From: Brettanomyces bruxellensis
Lineage: Eukaryota > Ascomycota > Pichiomycetes > Pichiales > Pichiaceae
Assembly (NCBI RefSeq): GCF_011074885.1
Contig: NC_054686.1
Coordinates: 310,001 to 374,000 of the forward strand
Length of the DNA: 64,000 nucleotides
Direction of reading: 5' to 3'
Position 1 is the first letter of the stretch. Every line of letters begins with the position of its first letter. Positions 29,916 through 38,744 of this stretch are shown piece by piece. The notes beneath the pieces were generated by a model. The model did no database searches. It saw only the letters and a program-made list of their open reading frames with translations, and was not told the DNA's origin. The position numbers were made by a program, and so were the translations under genes.

Positions 29916-30194
29916 CCTGTTCTTGCTAACGATCATTTCATTTCATTGCAGAATCGTTGAATCACATTATTAGAGATTTCCTCCCCACAGATATCCGTCA
30001 GAATCTGTTTTCGATTTCGGATAATCGTTTGCGCGATAACCACCAAATAATATTACAATATAAAACTTTTTTGTTTCGTGAGCATCGATCGTTACCGTGA
30101 AGTAACATAGGGTAGTTTCATCTATTTTTTCCAACTTGATTTAGCATACCATTACCAATACTTACGCTCGATAGATTGAACTTACACTTGTTGG

Positions 30195-33104
30195 ATGTCG
30201 GATCTCATAACGTCCCCCCTCTTCCCAGTTGAAGGGCTATCGGCACAGACGCTGATTAAGCTTCCAATGAAGCCAAATGCAGCATCCGGGTCGGTCAAGT
30301 TATATATGATATTTGCAGAGCCTCGTCTCTATTTATGTGGATTTACAGATGACGAAATAAAATCGGCAACGCCGGCAGTTCTTCGTGGATGTTTGTTCAT
30401 ACGTATATTGAAGCCAGTGAAGATCAAGCATATCAGATTAAAGTTGATTGGCACGGCCAGGACTGATTGGCCTGAAGGTATACCTCCGAAGAAGATTGAT
30501 CACGTGGAGACCAAAACAGTGCTGACGCATGACTGGGATTTCTTCAACTATCATTGCACCTACCCGGAAACAGATCGCACTCGAAAGAATGCAGACTTGT
30601 TTGTTCCAAAGTCGGATAATTCCGAAGTTGAAAACTTCAGTTTGGATGCCTTGTCCCCGGTGAGTAGCAGCAGCACCAACGACTTGCGATCTATTAAATC
30701 GCCATCCTCTTTTATGAGTGCGTTAATTGGGGATGGCTTAAGTGCGACCAGAAGCCACTCGAGTATTTTAAAGCATATATCTACCAACTCTGAGACCGAC
30801 TTGAAGCCTACCAGTTCACGTTCAAGTGCGTCGAAGTTGGTCATGTTGACATCAAATCACAGTCACAGCAATGCCGATAACGATAACAAAATCTTTGCTC
30901 CTGGCGATTACATTTACTCGTTTGAGGAGTTCTTCTCTTCCAAGCTACCAGAGGCCATGAACTTGACTTTTGGATCTGTTCGTTACACAATGGAGGCATC
31001 TGTTGAGAGAAGCGGAGCTTTCAAATCAAACTTGTACGCCCGACGTGACATAAGTGTAGTCAGGACCCCAAGTAGTGAATCGAGTGAAGAGAATGAGCCT
31101 ATTGTGATTAACAGAGACTGGGAAGACAAGCTTCACTATGAGATAGTCATATCGTCAAAGCAGGTCATCTTGAATTCGTACCTCCCGATTTCGTTCAAGC
31201 TCACGCCTCTTGACAAAATCAAGGTGCACCGTTTGCGGATTTATATAACGGAGCACTTGGAGTACTATTGCCACGATAAGCATGTCCACCGTGCAGAACC
31301 CCAGAGAAAGATAATGCTTCTAGAGCACCGGCCACCGGAAGATGTGGATAATCTTCTTGCTGTGGGTGACGATGAGATCGGCGGTGTAGAGATGGACTTC
31401 CAGGTTTTCATTCCCGAGTACTACGCGGAAAGATTCAGGCTTCATCCCGATACTTGCTACGACGATATCCAGTCTCATCATTGGATTAAGATCTGCGTCC
31501 GTCTCTCGAAGTCCGAGCCAACGGCCGACAACCCTAACAAAAGGAAGCACTATGAGCTTTCCATTGACTCCCCAATCCATCTCCTCTCTCCTCACTGTGC
31601 ACATGCAAACACCATGCTACCATCATACGATGAACAGCTAAAGGAGGATGTGGGCACCAGTTTCCAGCCCGATGCATCTGTTGACTTGACTATGACGCCT
31701 CGTCTGGATATGATATTGGATTCGAATCTTTATCAGCCCAAGGCAACCACTCCTGTGGAATTGTTATCGCCTCAGGCAAGACCGTTCTCGCCTATAGTGT
31801 CTCCCCAGTTGAATGCAATTAATCCGGAATTGCGGGCCACGACTGAGATGAAACCAATAGATTTAATGAAGACGTTGTCTATCAATTCTGTTCCCGGCCG
31901 TTCGTCGACGGAACCACCACCTCCATTTCAGGAAAAGGATGTTGATCCACCTCCCTCTTATGATGAGGCGGTTCGAACCTCTACTTCGTCAAGTTCCACG
32001 AATTCTTCTTCCGAAGATATGACGACTGAGATCTTGCCCGGGGGAAGATCAAGAAAGGAAAAAAGCAAGACTCTTCGGCAGAGTGCCAACCAATCCTCGG
32101 CCGACTTGGGTGACATCAATAATAACTTTCATCTTAAGGTTACTCCAATTAGGTCAAGGTCTCCTTCGACATCCCCTTCACCTCAGTTTTCTCAATACTC
32201 GTCCAAATCCAAGCTTGTCAGTTCGTCCTTCGTTCCCGGTTTCCGTTTCCAGAGTCGCCATTCCACTTCTCCTTCGCACGCTATAGATGCCACCTTGGAG
32301 GAAGCCATGAATAGCGAGCAAAGCCCTATGGATGAGGATAATGATGATGAGCATAGACATGATCTGAGCTCACCCGAATCACCAGAATCACCATCAACAA
32401 TTTTGAACTCCGGACTGGAACCGGACAACATGTCGCCACCTGTCGAAACTAACACTCGTGACACTCTTTCCCGCTCTTCAACATCGACAATAACACACGG
32501 GAGACCAATTCCGGATAATTCACACAAGCTTTCGGTGGCAGAGAATCAGAGCACAGGGAAATCTGTAAATTCGATGCGCACTGTTTCTTCTGCTGGCTCA
32601 GTCCAGCCTCCAGAGCCTGATGATCTTATCATGACTAAACCGTTGTTAGATGAGCCATCTAATACAGAAAACGTCGAGCGTGGAAGTATTGGTACTCATG
32701 TTTATGGAAATGCAGGTAATCCTAGTATGTCATCTCTTCCTATGAGGAATGGCTCGATCGTCACAAACCTCAATTTTGCCCGGGATCCTGACAGCTCAAT
32801 TGACATCTCAAGTATGATGGGTTCTGCCATAGATCAATCCGATAATCCTATCAATCCTATTGGATTTCAGCTTTCCGATCGCCCAAACTTCCAAAGTGAC
32901 AGTTTGTGGAATCACTTTTCTTTCTCGAACAACTCTTCTGTGGAGGCCATTTCATCCCACTCGGGTCGGAAGTCTACAAATTCCGTATCCTCTCAAAGTA
33001 CTCTACAAAATGGAGGAGGGAAAAAAAAGACCGAGCATAGAAGTGTTGCAACTTTTGGTGTTCAGACGCCGAACTCTTTGTCCGGGAATCACGATGCTAA
33101 TTGA
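30195..33104 (+). CDS. Alpha-arrestin, Rsp5 ubiquitin-ligase adaptor (Aly/Ecm21-Csr2 type)
   Basis: A 969-residue arrestin-related trafficking adaptor. These proteins bring the ligase Rsp5 to plasma-membrane transporters so that they are ubiquitinated and endocytosed. The arrestin N-lobe starts at about residue 35 (RLYLCGFTDDEI) and includes ARTDWPEGIPPKK (about 89-101), typical of the Aly1/2 and Ecm21/Csr2 subgroups. It is split by a Ser-rich insert (about 140-230). The C-lobe (about 310-470) has the LRIYITEHLEYYC strand. The PY motif PPPSYDEA (about 587-594) should bind Rsp5 WW domains; LPSYDEQ at about 477 is a weaker one. The C-terminal ~370 residues are disordered and Ser-rich with many SP/TP sites, suiting phospho-control. 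Assignment to a single paralogue is not possible here. Confidence 0.85.
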   Translation: MSDLITSPLFPVEGLSAQTLIKLPMKPNAASGSVKLYMIFAEPRLYLCGFTDDEIKSATPAVLRGCLFIRILKPVKIKHIRLKLIGTARTDWPEGIPPKKIDHVETKTVLTHDWDFFNYHCTYPETDRTRKNADLFVPKSDNSEVENFSLDALSPVSSSSTNDLRSIKSPSSFMSALIGDGLSATRSHSSILKHISTNSETDLKPTSSRSSASKLVMLTSNHSHSNADNDNKIFAPGDYIYSFEEFFSSKLPEAMNLTFGSVRYTMEASVERSGAFKSNLYARRDISVVRTPSSESSEENEPIVINRDWEDKLHYEIVISSKQVILNSYLPISFKLTPLDKIKVHRLRIYITEHLEYYCHDKHVHRAEPQRKIMLLEHRPPEDVDNLLAVGDDEIGGVEMDFQVFIPEYYAERFRLHPDTCYDDIQSHHWIKICVRLSKSEPTADNPNKRKHYELSIDSPIHLLSPHCAHANTMLPSYDEQLKEDVGTSFQPDASVDLTMTPRLDMILDSNLYQPKATTPVELLSPQARPFSPIVSPQLNAINPELRATTEMKPIDLMKTLSINSVPGRSSTEPPPPFQEKDVDPPPSYDEAVRTSTSSSSTNSSSEDMTTEILPGGRSRKEKSKTLRQSANQSSADLGDINNNFHLKVTPIRSRSPSTSPSPQFSQYSSKSKLVSSSFVPGFRFQSRHSTSPSHAIDATLEEAMNSEQSPMDEDNDDEHRHDLSSPESPESPSTILNSGLEPDNMSPPVETNTRDTLSRSSTSTITHGRPIPDNSHKLSVAENQSTGKSVNSMRTVSSAGSVQPPEPDDLIMTKPLLDEPSNTENVERGSIGTHVYGNAGNPSMSSLPMRNGSIVTNLNFARDPDSSIDISSMMGSAIDQSDNPINPIGFQLSDRPNFQSDSLWNHFSFSNNSSVEAISSHSGRKSTNSVSSQSTLQNGGGKKKTEHRSVATFGVQTPNSLSGNHDAN

Positions 33105-33299
33105 TCAATGTTTAATCCTAAGAATACTATTTGACGTTTCTACTTTCATGACTGCAGGACAGCATGCAGTGAAATAATATATAGAGCTACATGATAAAAC
33201 TTCATCTATACATTTTTTTTTTTTTTTTTGGGGATCATTAATTTCACTGGTTTTTATTAGATAGATATTTTTATACACATTCTAAAAGTGAAACCACAT

Positions 33300-35162
33300 T
33301 TACGCGAGAGTTACTAGTTGGTGCTCAAAGTCACCTATACTGTATTTGAAGTGCTTCAAAACACTTTTCGCCGAAGAATCCTGTGCAACACTCATATAGA
33401 AAACTCTGTAAGCTGGACCAAGCATTTTTCTTATATTTTGAGCGAGTTCCTTCTTGAAAAATGGAGGCAAGTTCTTATTTTGGAGTTTGTGGTAATTCTC
33501 GTTGAATGACCTCGTAAATGAATCCACAAACTTTCCCATTTCCTTATTACTCATGTTGAATGAATCACCCTGCTTCGTAGAAGCTTCCATCAACTTTGTG
33601 GTCATATCGCTCCATCCCGAAGTTGCCTTATCAATTGCCTTTTTCTTTAATCGCTCAACTCGGGATATACCTTGTTGTCCTAGAATATTCTTCATGTTCG
33701 ACTTGCTATCAAGAAGATTTTGGAATCCATCAAGATTAAAGAGAAGCATCACACCAAGATCCTCTTCCAGCATATGAGGCTCAAACTTTTCAGCTAGCAT
33801 ATAGAAGCTGTACTCAATGGCATCCGAGTAGAAAGTACTCAATAAAAATAATGGGTCGTTAGACATCGTCCTGATTTCCTGAAATCCCTTTGGTCTATAT
33901 TGAGGAAGCCATGATCCTATACGAGTCTGACTTATTACTTGCAATTGCTGCTCCTTGAATAGAGAAAACTTGTTAAGCCTTGTGACCAGCATCATAAACG
34001 TGTTGTTAAGAGTTTCGTTGGGGTGCTCTGTGACTACCATCTCGACGTACCTCTGGTGTATGAATTCAAACAACTGTTGAAATATCAGCCGTGCACGTGA
34101 TTTACAATCCTCAAATGTGGTCATGAGATCTTCTGGCGTCTCTAATGGAAATTTCTGAACCGTTGAAAACACGACACTTAAGCCATCTACTATTTCATAT
34201 AACAGAGTCGCATAGGCATATTTGTTCTTGGATGCAAATGTAAGAAATGAGTTTCCAGTATCACTTATATGCTGTAATAATGGCGCGATAATCTTGTTGA
34301 ATGCAGCCTGTGACTCTCTAGTAGATGCAATAAGTTTGGAAACAATGCCAAACTCCGAAACAAGTAATTGCATCGCCTGTCCGGTGTAATTGACAAATGA
34401 AATTCTGAGATCTTTTCCACAGCCTCCGTATAAGTAGTTTTGGTCCTTCACCAAATTTGGAAGTGTAATTCCGGTTCTCTCCTTCAAAAGTTTCAAAACA
34501 TGGCTGGATCTATTGCTGACAATGATATCCAGCGTACTCTTGCTGCGTTCATTTTTCATGTACTCATAAATAAATTCTACCTGTTTAATTAAAACTCTTT
34601 CCTCATCTTTATTAAATGTCAATCCCGATTCCAACTCACTTAGCCTCTTAAGTTCTGCTTTCATTTCATATTTTAAAGTTCCTTCACAGTCCTTAATAGA
34701 ATGGTTCAACCCTTTCATTAATCCTTGAAATCCATTTAGTCCCCTTTTGATAAGTTCTCCTCTAATCCTTTCATATCCGGACAAAATGTTACAATACTTG
34801 CCAATTTGATCCAAATTCCGCAAATCCGCAACTGAGCCTAAAGAAACATCTAACTTCTTGATACTTGATGCATATTCTTTGACCTTATGAATCACCGCCT
34901 CAGTAGCATTTATGTTTTTCTGCTGAAGTTTTAACGTATTTATCTTCAGAATCAATGGTTTCATGCCCCTGATGGCGTCTGAATTTTTAATTGAAATCTG
35001 TTGCAATTTGTCTGATATTTCGTTGCAATAACCATTCATGTTCTCTAAGTTCTCACTTAAAACGGTCAAATCTGCCTCATCTTCGTCGATGGCCAATTTT
35101 GACGATCTTCGACTTGCACCATTGTCAAATACTGAAGATGTGGGTGATAATAGCATTTTCAC
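33300..35162 (-). CDS. EXO70: Exocyst complex subunit Exo70
   Basis: A 620-residue protein, nearly the length of yeast Exo70 (623). It is all-helical, with no low-complexity insert. The N-terminal coiled coil (about 30-110) is followed by the CorEx helical repeats. The C-terminal region has YSFYMLAEKFEPHMLEEDLGVMLLFNLDGFQNLL (in part, about 450-480), FTRSFNENYHKLQNKNLPPFFKKELAQNI and a final basic face ending SVLKHFKYSIGDFEHQLVTLA, where Exo70 binds PI(4,5)P2 and Rho GTPases. It works in tethering secretory vesicles at the bud tip. It is convergent with the arrestin gene; a T17 run lies between the two 3' ends. Confidence 0.88.
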   Translation of the reverse strand: MKMLLSPTSSVFDNGASRRSSKLAIDEDEADLTVLSENLENMNGYCNEISDKLQQISIKNSDAIRGMKPLILKINTLKLQQKNINATEAVIHKVKEYASSIKKLDVSLGSVADLRNLDQIGKYCNILSGYERIRGELIKRGLNGFQGLMKGLNHSIKDCEGTLKYEMKAELKRLSELESGLTFNKDEERVLIKQVEFIYEYMKNERSKSTLDIIVSNRSSHVLKLLKERTGITLPNLVKDQNYLYGGCGKDLRISFVNYTGQAMQLLVSEFGIVSKLIASTRESQAAFNKIIAPLLQHISDTGNSFLTFASKNKYAYATLLYEIVDGLSVVFSTVQKFPLETPEDLMTTFEDCKSRARLIFQQLFEFIHQRYVEMVVTEHPNETLNNTFMMLVTRLNKFSLFKEQQLQVISQTRIGSWLPQYRPKGFQEIRTMSNDPLFLLSTFYSDAIEYSFYMLAEKFEPHMLEEDLGVMLLFNLDGFQNLLDSKSNMKNILGQQGISRVERLKKKAIDKATSGWSDMTTKLMEASTKQGDSFNMSNKEMGKFVDSFTRSFNENYHKLQNKNLPPFFKKELAQNIRKMLGPAYRVFYMSVAQDSSAKSVLKHFKYSIGDFEHQLVTLA

Positions 35163-35745
35163 TTCTTAATTTAACTGGCACCTGCTTAGGAATGGAGTTA
35201 ATTTTGTTATTTACAATGTAAAGTAGTTGTTGTCTCAGGTTATCATTTTTATCCGTAGGCTGGCTATTGCTGATACGTAAAATACTAAAAAAAAGGAGAA
35301 CGCGGAATTACGTAATTTTGCTGCCCCTAGTCGGAAGGTAAGTGGTACGTAAAAGCTATACCGTAATCCAAATCGGAAGATTTTATACTAAATGGTGTGT
35401 TTGATGATTCCTTTGAAGATAATTACATATTGATCATACACAGATCGCTATATGTTTATCTTTATTTGTGTACATGCTACGCTAAGTTCGCTTTATGGCC
35501 ATAGCTTTCACACCGTTTATTATTAGGTCCAGGATCCCTTGTTATGATCCTGCTTACGAATAGTTTAATCTCACTTCAAGAAAAAATGATCCGTGGACGC
35601 AATTTAAGGATTCACAAGTATGTATACGTCATTTAGCACTATTTCAAAGCTGTCAATTGCATCCCTCATTCTAATAACCCGCATAAGAAAACCCCTACTT
35701 TTTCATGTTGGATTTCTTTTCACCTTTTTTTTTTTTCGCGGAAAC

Positions 35746-35753
35746 TATATAAG
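35746..35753 (+). promoter_or_regulatory. TATA box of an orphan transcription unit
   Basis: TATATAAG lies just after a T13 run and CGCGGAA, and 59 bp before an ATG (35812), a typical layout for a strongly expressed yeast gene. No standard-length gene follows on this strand. Confidence 0.5.
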
Positions 35754-35811
35754 GATCAAATTTTCCACCAATATACCTTTCCAATAAAACCCAGATTTTC
35801 CTTCAGTAATC

Positions 35812-35963
35812 ATGGCCTTACTTATGGGCAGTTGCCCTCAAAAGGTTGGTGGACAAATTTGTCGCTATAAGACTTATCTCTGATGTTCCAAAAAGCCGGT
35901 TCTCTTGTTATTATACTGTCTGCCGTTTTGGTAGGGTATGTGATGTGGGAACTGTTTGATTAA
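35812..35963 (+). CDS. Two overlapping mini-ORFs (23 and 26 codons), possible small gene
   Basis: ORF A (35812-35883) encodes a 23-residue peptide. Its TGA overlaps the ATG of ORF B as TGATG (ORF B 35883-35963). ORF B encodes 26 residues with a single hydrophobic segment (SLVIILSAVLVGYVMW), like a tail-anchored mini-protein. A yeast-consensus 5' splice site GTATGT (35936-35941) lies in ORF B. CAG at 35990-35992 would extend the frame to a 36-residue peptide; GCTAAC (36071-36076) with AG at 36087 or 36099 gives only a stop soon after. I do not recognise the product. A non-coding spliced RNA is equally possible. Confidence 0.25.
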
Positions 35964-36202
35964 GACATCACTTTAAAGGGGGTAGGTCTCAGATATTTTA
36001 TGTTTGCTTGTCTGTTTGGGAATGGTGCTCTGCTCACATTAAAGGCTTAGATCGTTACATGCCTTATTTCGCTAACACTAAATTCAGCCCATAATTTAGA
36101 GTTTGATAGTAGAAAGGCATACATTTATCTTTTAAATGAGAGCTGTATTTTATTTAAATATGATGCTTTTTTGTTTTTTTGAGGGTGCATTAACGTTAAT
36201 CC

Positions 36203-37783
36203 TCACATTGTTAAAAGGACCACTAATGCACCTAGAGCAACTTCTAATGTTAATAATTTACCCATCCTGATTGTAATTACACTGGCCGAACTCTTGAGCA
36301 CGTTTGGGTATTTTCTTTCGCTTAAAGGCTGTGGGAAGAGATCGTGTTCTATCAACTTTGAGAGATCAAATTCTATCGCGTTTTCGGTTTTGTAACACCA
36401 GAATATAAATCCGTTCGTCTTGTTGAAGAGGTCTAATTGTGCTTCGACCAATTTTCTCGTGTCGGTCTTGTTCTGTGTTGACATCTTCGAATAATCATTA
36501 CTGTATGTACATTTTCCAATCACCGTATCTGATGAAAACTTTCCTTCGTACCTGGATTCCGTTCCAACACCGTTCAACCACTTTGCACAGTCAGTCAAAG
36601 CTGCTGCCCACTCTCCAATAATTTTGACCGGTGCACTTTCGTTCATAACGCCAGAGGTAAATGACTCCAAGCTTGAGATGTGACCAGTAAGATTCAAACT
36701 TAATGATCCTACACTGAAAACTTCGTACCTGTGATGATCTAGCACTGAGTTATAGATTGTGCCGTTATAATATGTTGATTTCTGGTTGTCGGTAAGATTC
36801 TTAAAGGATGGAGAAGAGGTGTAATTGTTGTATGTGAAGTTGGTATGGCCAGTTATGGATGCTCCATTTTCAAAGATATCGTCCCAGTATCCTGTGCTCA
36901 TGAATGCATCATGATATATGAAATAGTTATCGCTTCCTGTCGCTCTCTGCTGGGAATATGAATTCTTATCAAATTTCTTTAACTTACGCATACTAATCTT
37001 GGGACCAATGGGCTCGTTCACGTTTTCGATTCCAGAAATGACATCATTGAATTCCTCTTTTCCATATCTATCTTGAATGTAATACAAGACCTCATTTCCA
37101 AGCTCGAAATTACTGGTGACATTCAACCAGTTGGCATCCCCCCTTAAACCGGAGTTATCGAATCCATTTTGAGAGCCAGGCATTCCATGAAGATCCACCC
37201 AGACATGTAAGCCATACTTACGACACCATTCAATTGTCTTCTGCAGGTATTCCTCCTGCCCGAAGCAAAACGGATCCTGCTTTCTATGAGCAAATGCCCA
37301 GTAGCCGATTGGAAGACGAACTGTGTTAAATCCCCAATTCTTGATTTGCTTGAAATCTGTTTCATTAACAAATGTTGCCCAATGATCTTGCAATCTCGAT
37401 TCACACTCTTTGGTTCCCAATTTTTTGCAATAATGGTACTCGTCGACAGGAATATCATCATCTGTTTCTCCATCACTTAATGCATTCTCATAGAGGCTTG
37501 GGGTAATGTATGGCTCCGTAACTAACCATCCTCCAAGATTAACCCCGTACACTTTTTCATTATCATATTCAAACACGGTATTGTTGCTTCTTTTTTGTAG
37601 TTTAATATTTTTACCAGAGTCTTCTTTCTCCCAATATGATTTCACCTCTGGTGAAAATTCTATATCATTCGACGCACATGGATAATACCGATTGTCCGTC
37701 TTGCCAAAAGCTAAAGTTACCAGCGAAAGAATGATCAGATGGAGCGAAAGCATCCTAATATAATTGTGCAATATTAAACCCAC
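36203..37783 (-). CDS. EXG2: GPI-anchored exo-beta-1,3-glucanase, GH5 family (Exg2-like)
   Basis: A cell-wall glucan-remodelling hydrolase of 526 residues (yeast Exg2 ~562). A signal peptide is clear: hydrophobic LSLHLIILSLVTLAFG, with ATGs at codon 1 and codon 11 (37753). GH5 hallmarks are VYGVNLGGWLVTEPYITPSLYE (about 60-80), NTVRLPIGYWAF (about 153), the acid/base Glu in IENVNEPIGPK (about 255) and the nucleophile Glu in IIGEWAAALTDC (about 390). Many NxS/T sites are present. The C-terminus is a Ser/Ala site followed by a hydrophobic tail (LLTLEVALGALVVLLTM), a GPI signal, which favours Exg2 over the secreted Exg1. Confidence 0.86.
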   Translation of the reverse strand: MGLILHNYIRMLSLHLIILSLVTLAFGKTDNRYYPCASNDIEFSPEVKSYWEKEDSGKNIKLQKRSNNTVFEYDNEKVYGVNLGGWLVTEPYITPSLYENALSDGETDDDIPVDEYHYCKKLGTKECESRLQDHWATFVNETDFKQIKNWGFNTVRLPIGYWAFAHRKQDPFCFGQEEYLQKTIEWCRKYGLHVWVDLHGMPGSQNGFDNSGLRGDANWLNVTSNFELGNEVLYYIQDRYGKEEFNDVISGIENVNEPIGPKISMRKLKKFDKNSYSQQRATGSDNYFIYHDAFMSTGYWDDIFENGASITGHTNFTYNNYTSSPSFKNLTDNQKSTYYNGTIYNSVLDHHRYEVFSVGSLSLNLTGHISSLESFTSGVMNESAPVKIIGEWAAALTDCAKWLNGVGTESRYEGKFSSDTVIGKCTYSNDYSKMSTQNKTDTRKLVEAQLDLFNKTNGFIFWCYKTENAIEFDLSKLIEHDLFPQPLSERKYPNVLKSSASVITIRMGKLLTLEVALGALVVLLTM

Positions 37784-38267
37784 TTTTTCGTCTTTTTTAA
37801 TGAATGTATAAATACCTTTGGATGGTATGCTTTTGTTACAAAGTGCATGGATTCCGTCCGAGTCCTGTTAATGTTAATCGGCGAATTATTCCGAGATGCG
37901 GCAGTAATAAATAGATGCTTACGCGAGAGATCGGGGTGAAAAAAGAAAAATAGATAAATAAAAAAAAAACTTATTGTCTTTGTAGTACCCACTTCACAAA
38001 AAGCTGCTCGTACACACATTGGCTTTTTCTCGAGTCTTCTGAAATTTGGCTTTATTCCAATACCCGATGATCGTTTCTATTCTGTTAGGTCGGCATTTGC
38101 ACATCAAAGCTGATTCCTTGGTCTACTCCATTTTCTTTTTTCCCCTTTTAAACGTGAAATAAGCGCATTTCAAAGCATTTAACTAGTCAGAATAGTAAAT
38201 TTACGCCTGGTGTTAAGTTCGTCCAGTTGTATTACGTTGTGAATTGAAAGCCTAAAATAATTTTAGT
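37784..38267. other. Divergent promoter region EXG2-like / DMAC1-like
   Basis: A 484-bp stretch with no credible gene. An A/T-rich tract around 37940-37970 creates a poly-Phe frame on the minus strand that I do not accept. No clear regulatory motif was identified. Confidence 0.55.
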
Positions 38268-38576
38268 ATGGCAGCATCAAATATTTTACAGGTGGTCCAT
38301 CCGGAAGAGCCCCATGATTTGAAAGGCGAAGATGCCAAAGACTGCATTCCTTGTCAAGCTATGGCCTCCCTGACTGCGATGTTTGCCGGTGCCTATTTTG
38401 CCTCTGGTCGTTTATTCAAGAATGATAAGGACTTGGTGAAAAATCCAAAGTGGTGGAGACAGGGTATTAAGGGTCTTGGTTTTGGACTCATTGGTGCAGG
38501 AATATACAGAGGAGGTCAGGGCTGGCTTTGGGATAAAGATAGAGAATACAAGAAGAACACCTTCTTTTCCAAATGA
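38268..38576 (+). CDS. Small mitochondrial membrane protein, DMAC1/DUF4536-like (YDL157C type)
   Basis: A 102-residue protein with the DMAC1-type signature: a DCIPCQAM motif (Cys26 and Cys29) leading into a first membrane segment (about 31-48) and a second at about 66-84 (GIKGLGFGLIGAGIYRGG). Human DMAC1 (TMEM261) is an assembly factor for the distal membrane arm of complex I. The yeast locus of this type, YDL157C, neighbours CMR1, as here (CMR1 is the next gene, but convergent). A Puf3-type element (38711-38718) lies downstream. Since this yeast has complex I, an assembly role is possible, but that is inference. Confidence 0.65.
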   Translation: MAASNILQVVHPEEPHDLKGEDAKDCIPCQAMASLTAMFAGAYFASGRLFKNDKDLVKNPKWWRQGIKGLGFGLIGAGIYRGGQGWLWDKDREYKKNTFFSK

Positions 38577-38710
38577 TTTCTTGGTTCTCTTTGAAGAGTA
38601 CACTTTTCTATCCTCTCTCGACAGAAGCAATATTTTTTCCTTGGCTTTTATCAAGATTTGACGCAAGATCAAATGAGTTTACGACGTTCCTTCTTTTTGT
38701 ATGTGTTTAC

Positions 38711-38718
38711 TGTATATA
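38711..38718 (+). promoter_or_regulatory. Puf3-type 3' UTR element of the DMAC1-like gene
   Basis: TGTATATA, matching UGUANAUA, lies ~135 nt after the stop codon on the sense strand, in the short gap to the convergent CMR1 gene. Confidence 0.4.
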
Positions 38719-38744
38719 TAATATAATACATGTCATCTATTGCC

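Larger units (their letters stand above)
28968..30194. other. Long intergenic region upstream of the alpha-arrestin
   Basis: At 1227 bp this is the longest gap in the window. It contains three consecutive hairpins at 29172-29325 (separate entry), an A13-A14 run after them, T-rich tracts at 29790-29827, a (CTCAT)4 microsatellite at 29896-29915, and a region of mixed composition near the arrestin ATG. A 63-codon frame at 29662-29853 is mostly poly-Phe/Ile from T-runs and was rejected. Confidence 0.6.
35163..36202. other. Intergenic region with an orphan promoter and two mini-ORFs
   Basis: A 1040-bp stretch between the EXO70 start and the 3' end of the glucanase gene. Near EXO70 are the TTACGTAA palindrome (35308-35315), a bZIP/Yap-type site, and two further TACGTAAA copies (about 35274-35281 and 35347-35354). 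Further right is a TATA-containing promoter that points at no known gene (separate entry). Confidence 0.6.

Noticed and set aside
28968..30194. tRNA, U-snRNA or SRP RNA gene in the long gap
   Set aside because: No B-box-type GGTTCGAA, no U-snRNA core sequence and no SRP helix 8 motif were found on either strand.
35700..36100. Possible solo LTR of a retrotransposon (TGTTGGATTT start, TATA box)
   Set aside because: No matching CA end, no target-site duplication and no primer-binding site could be found.
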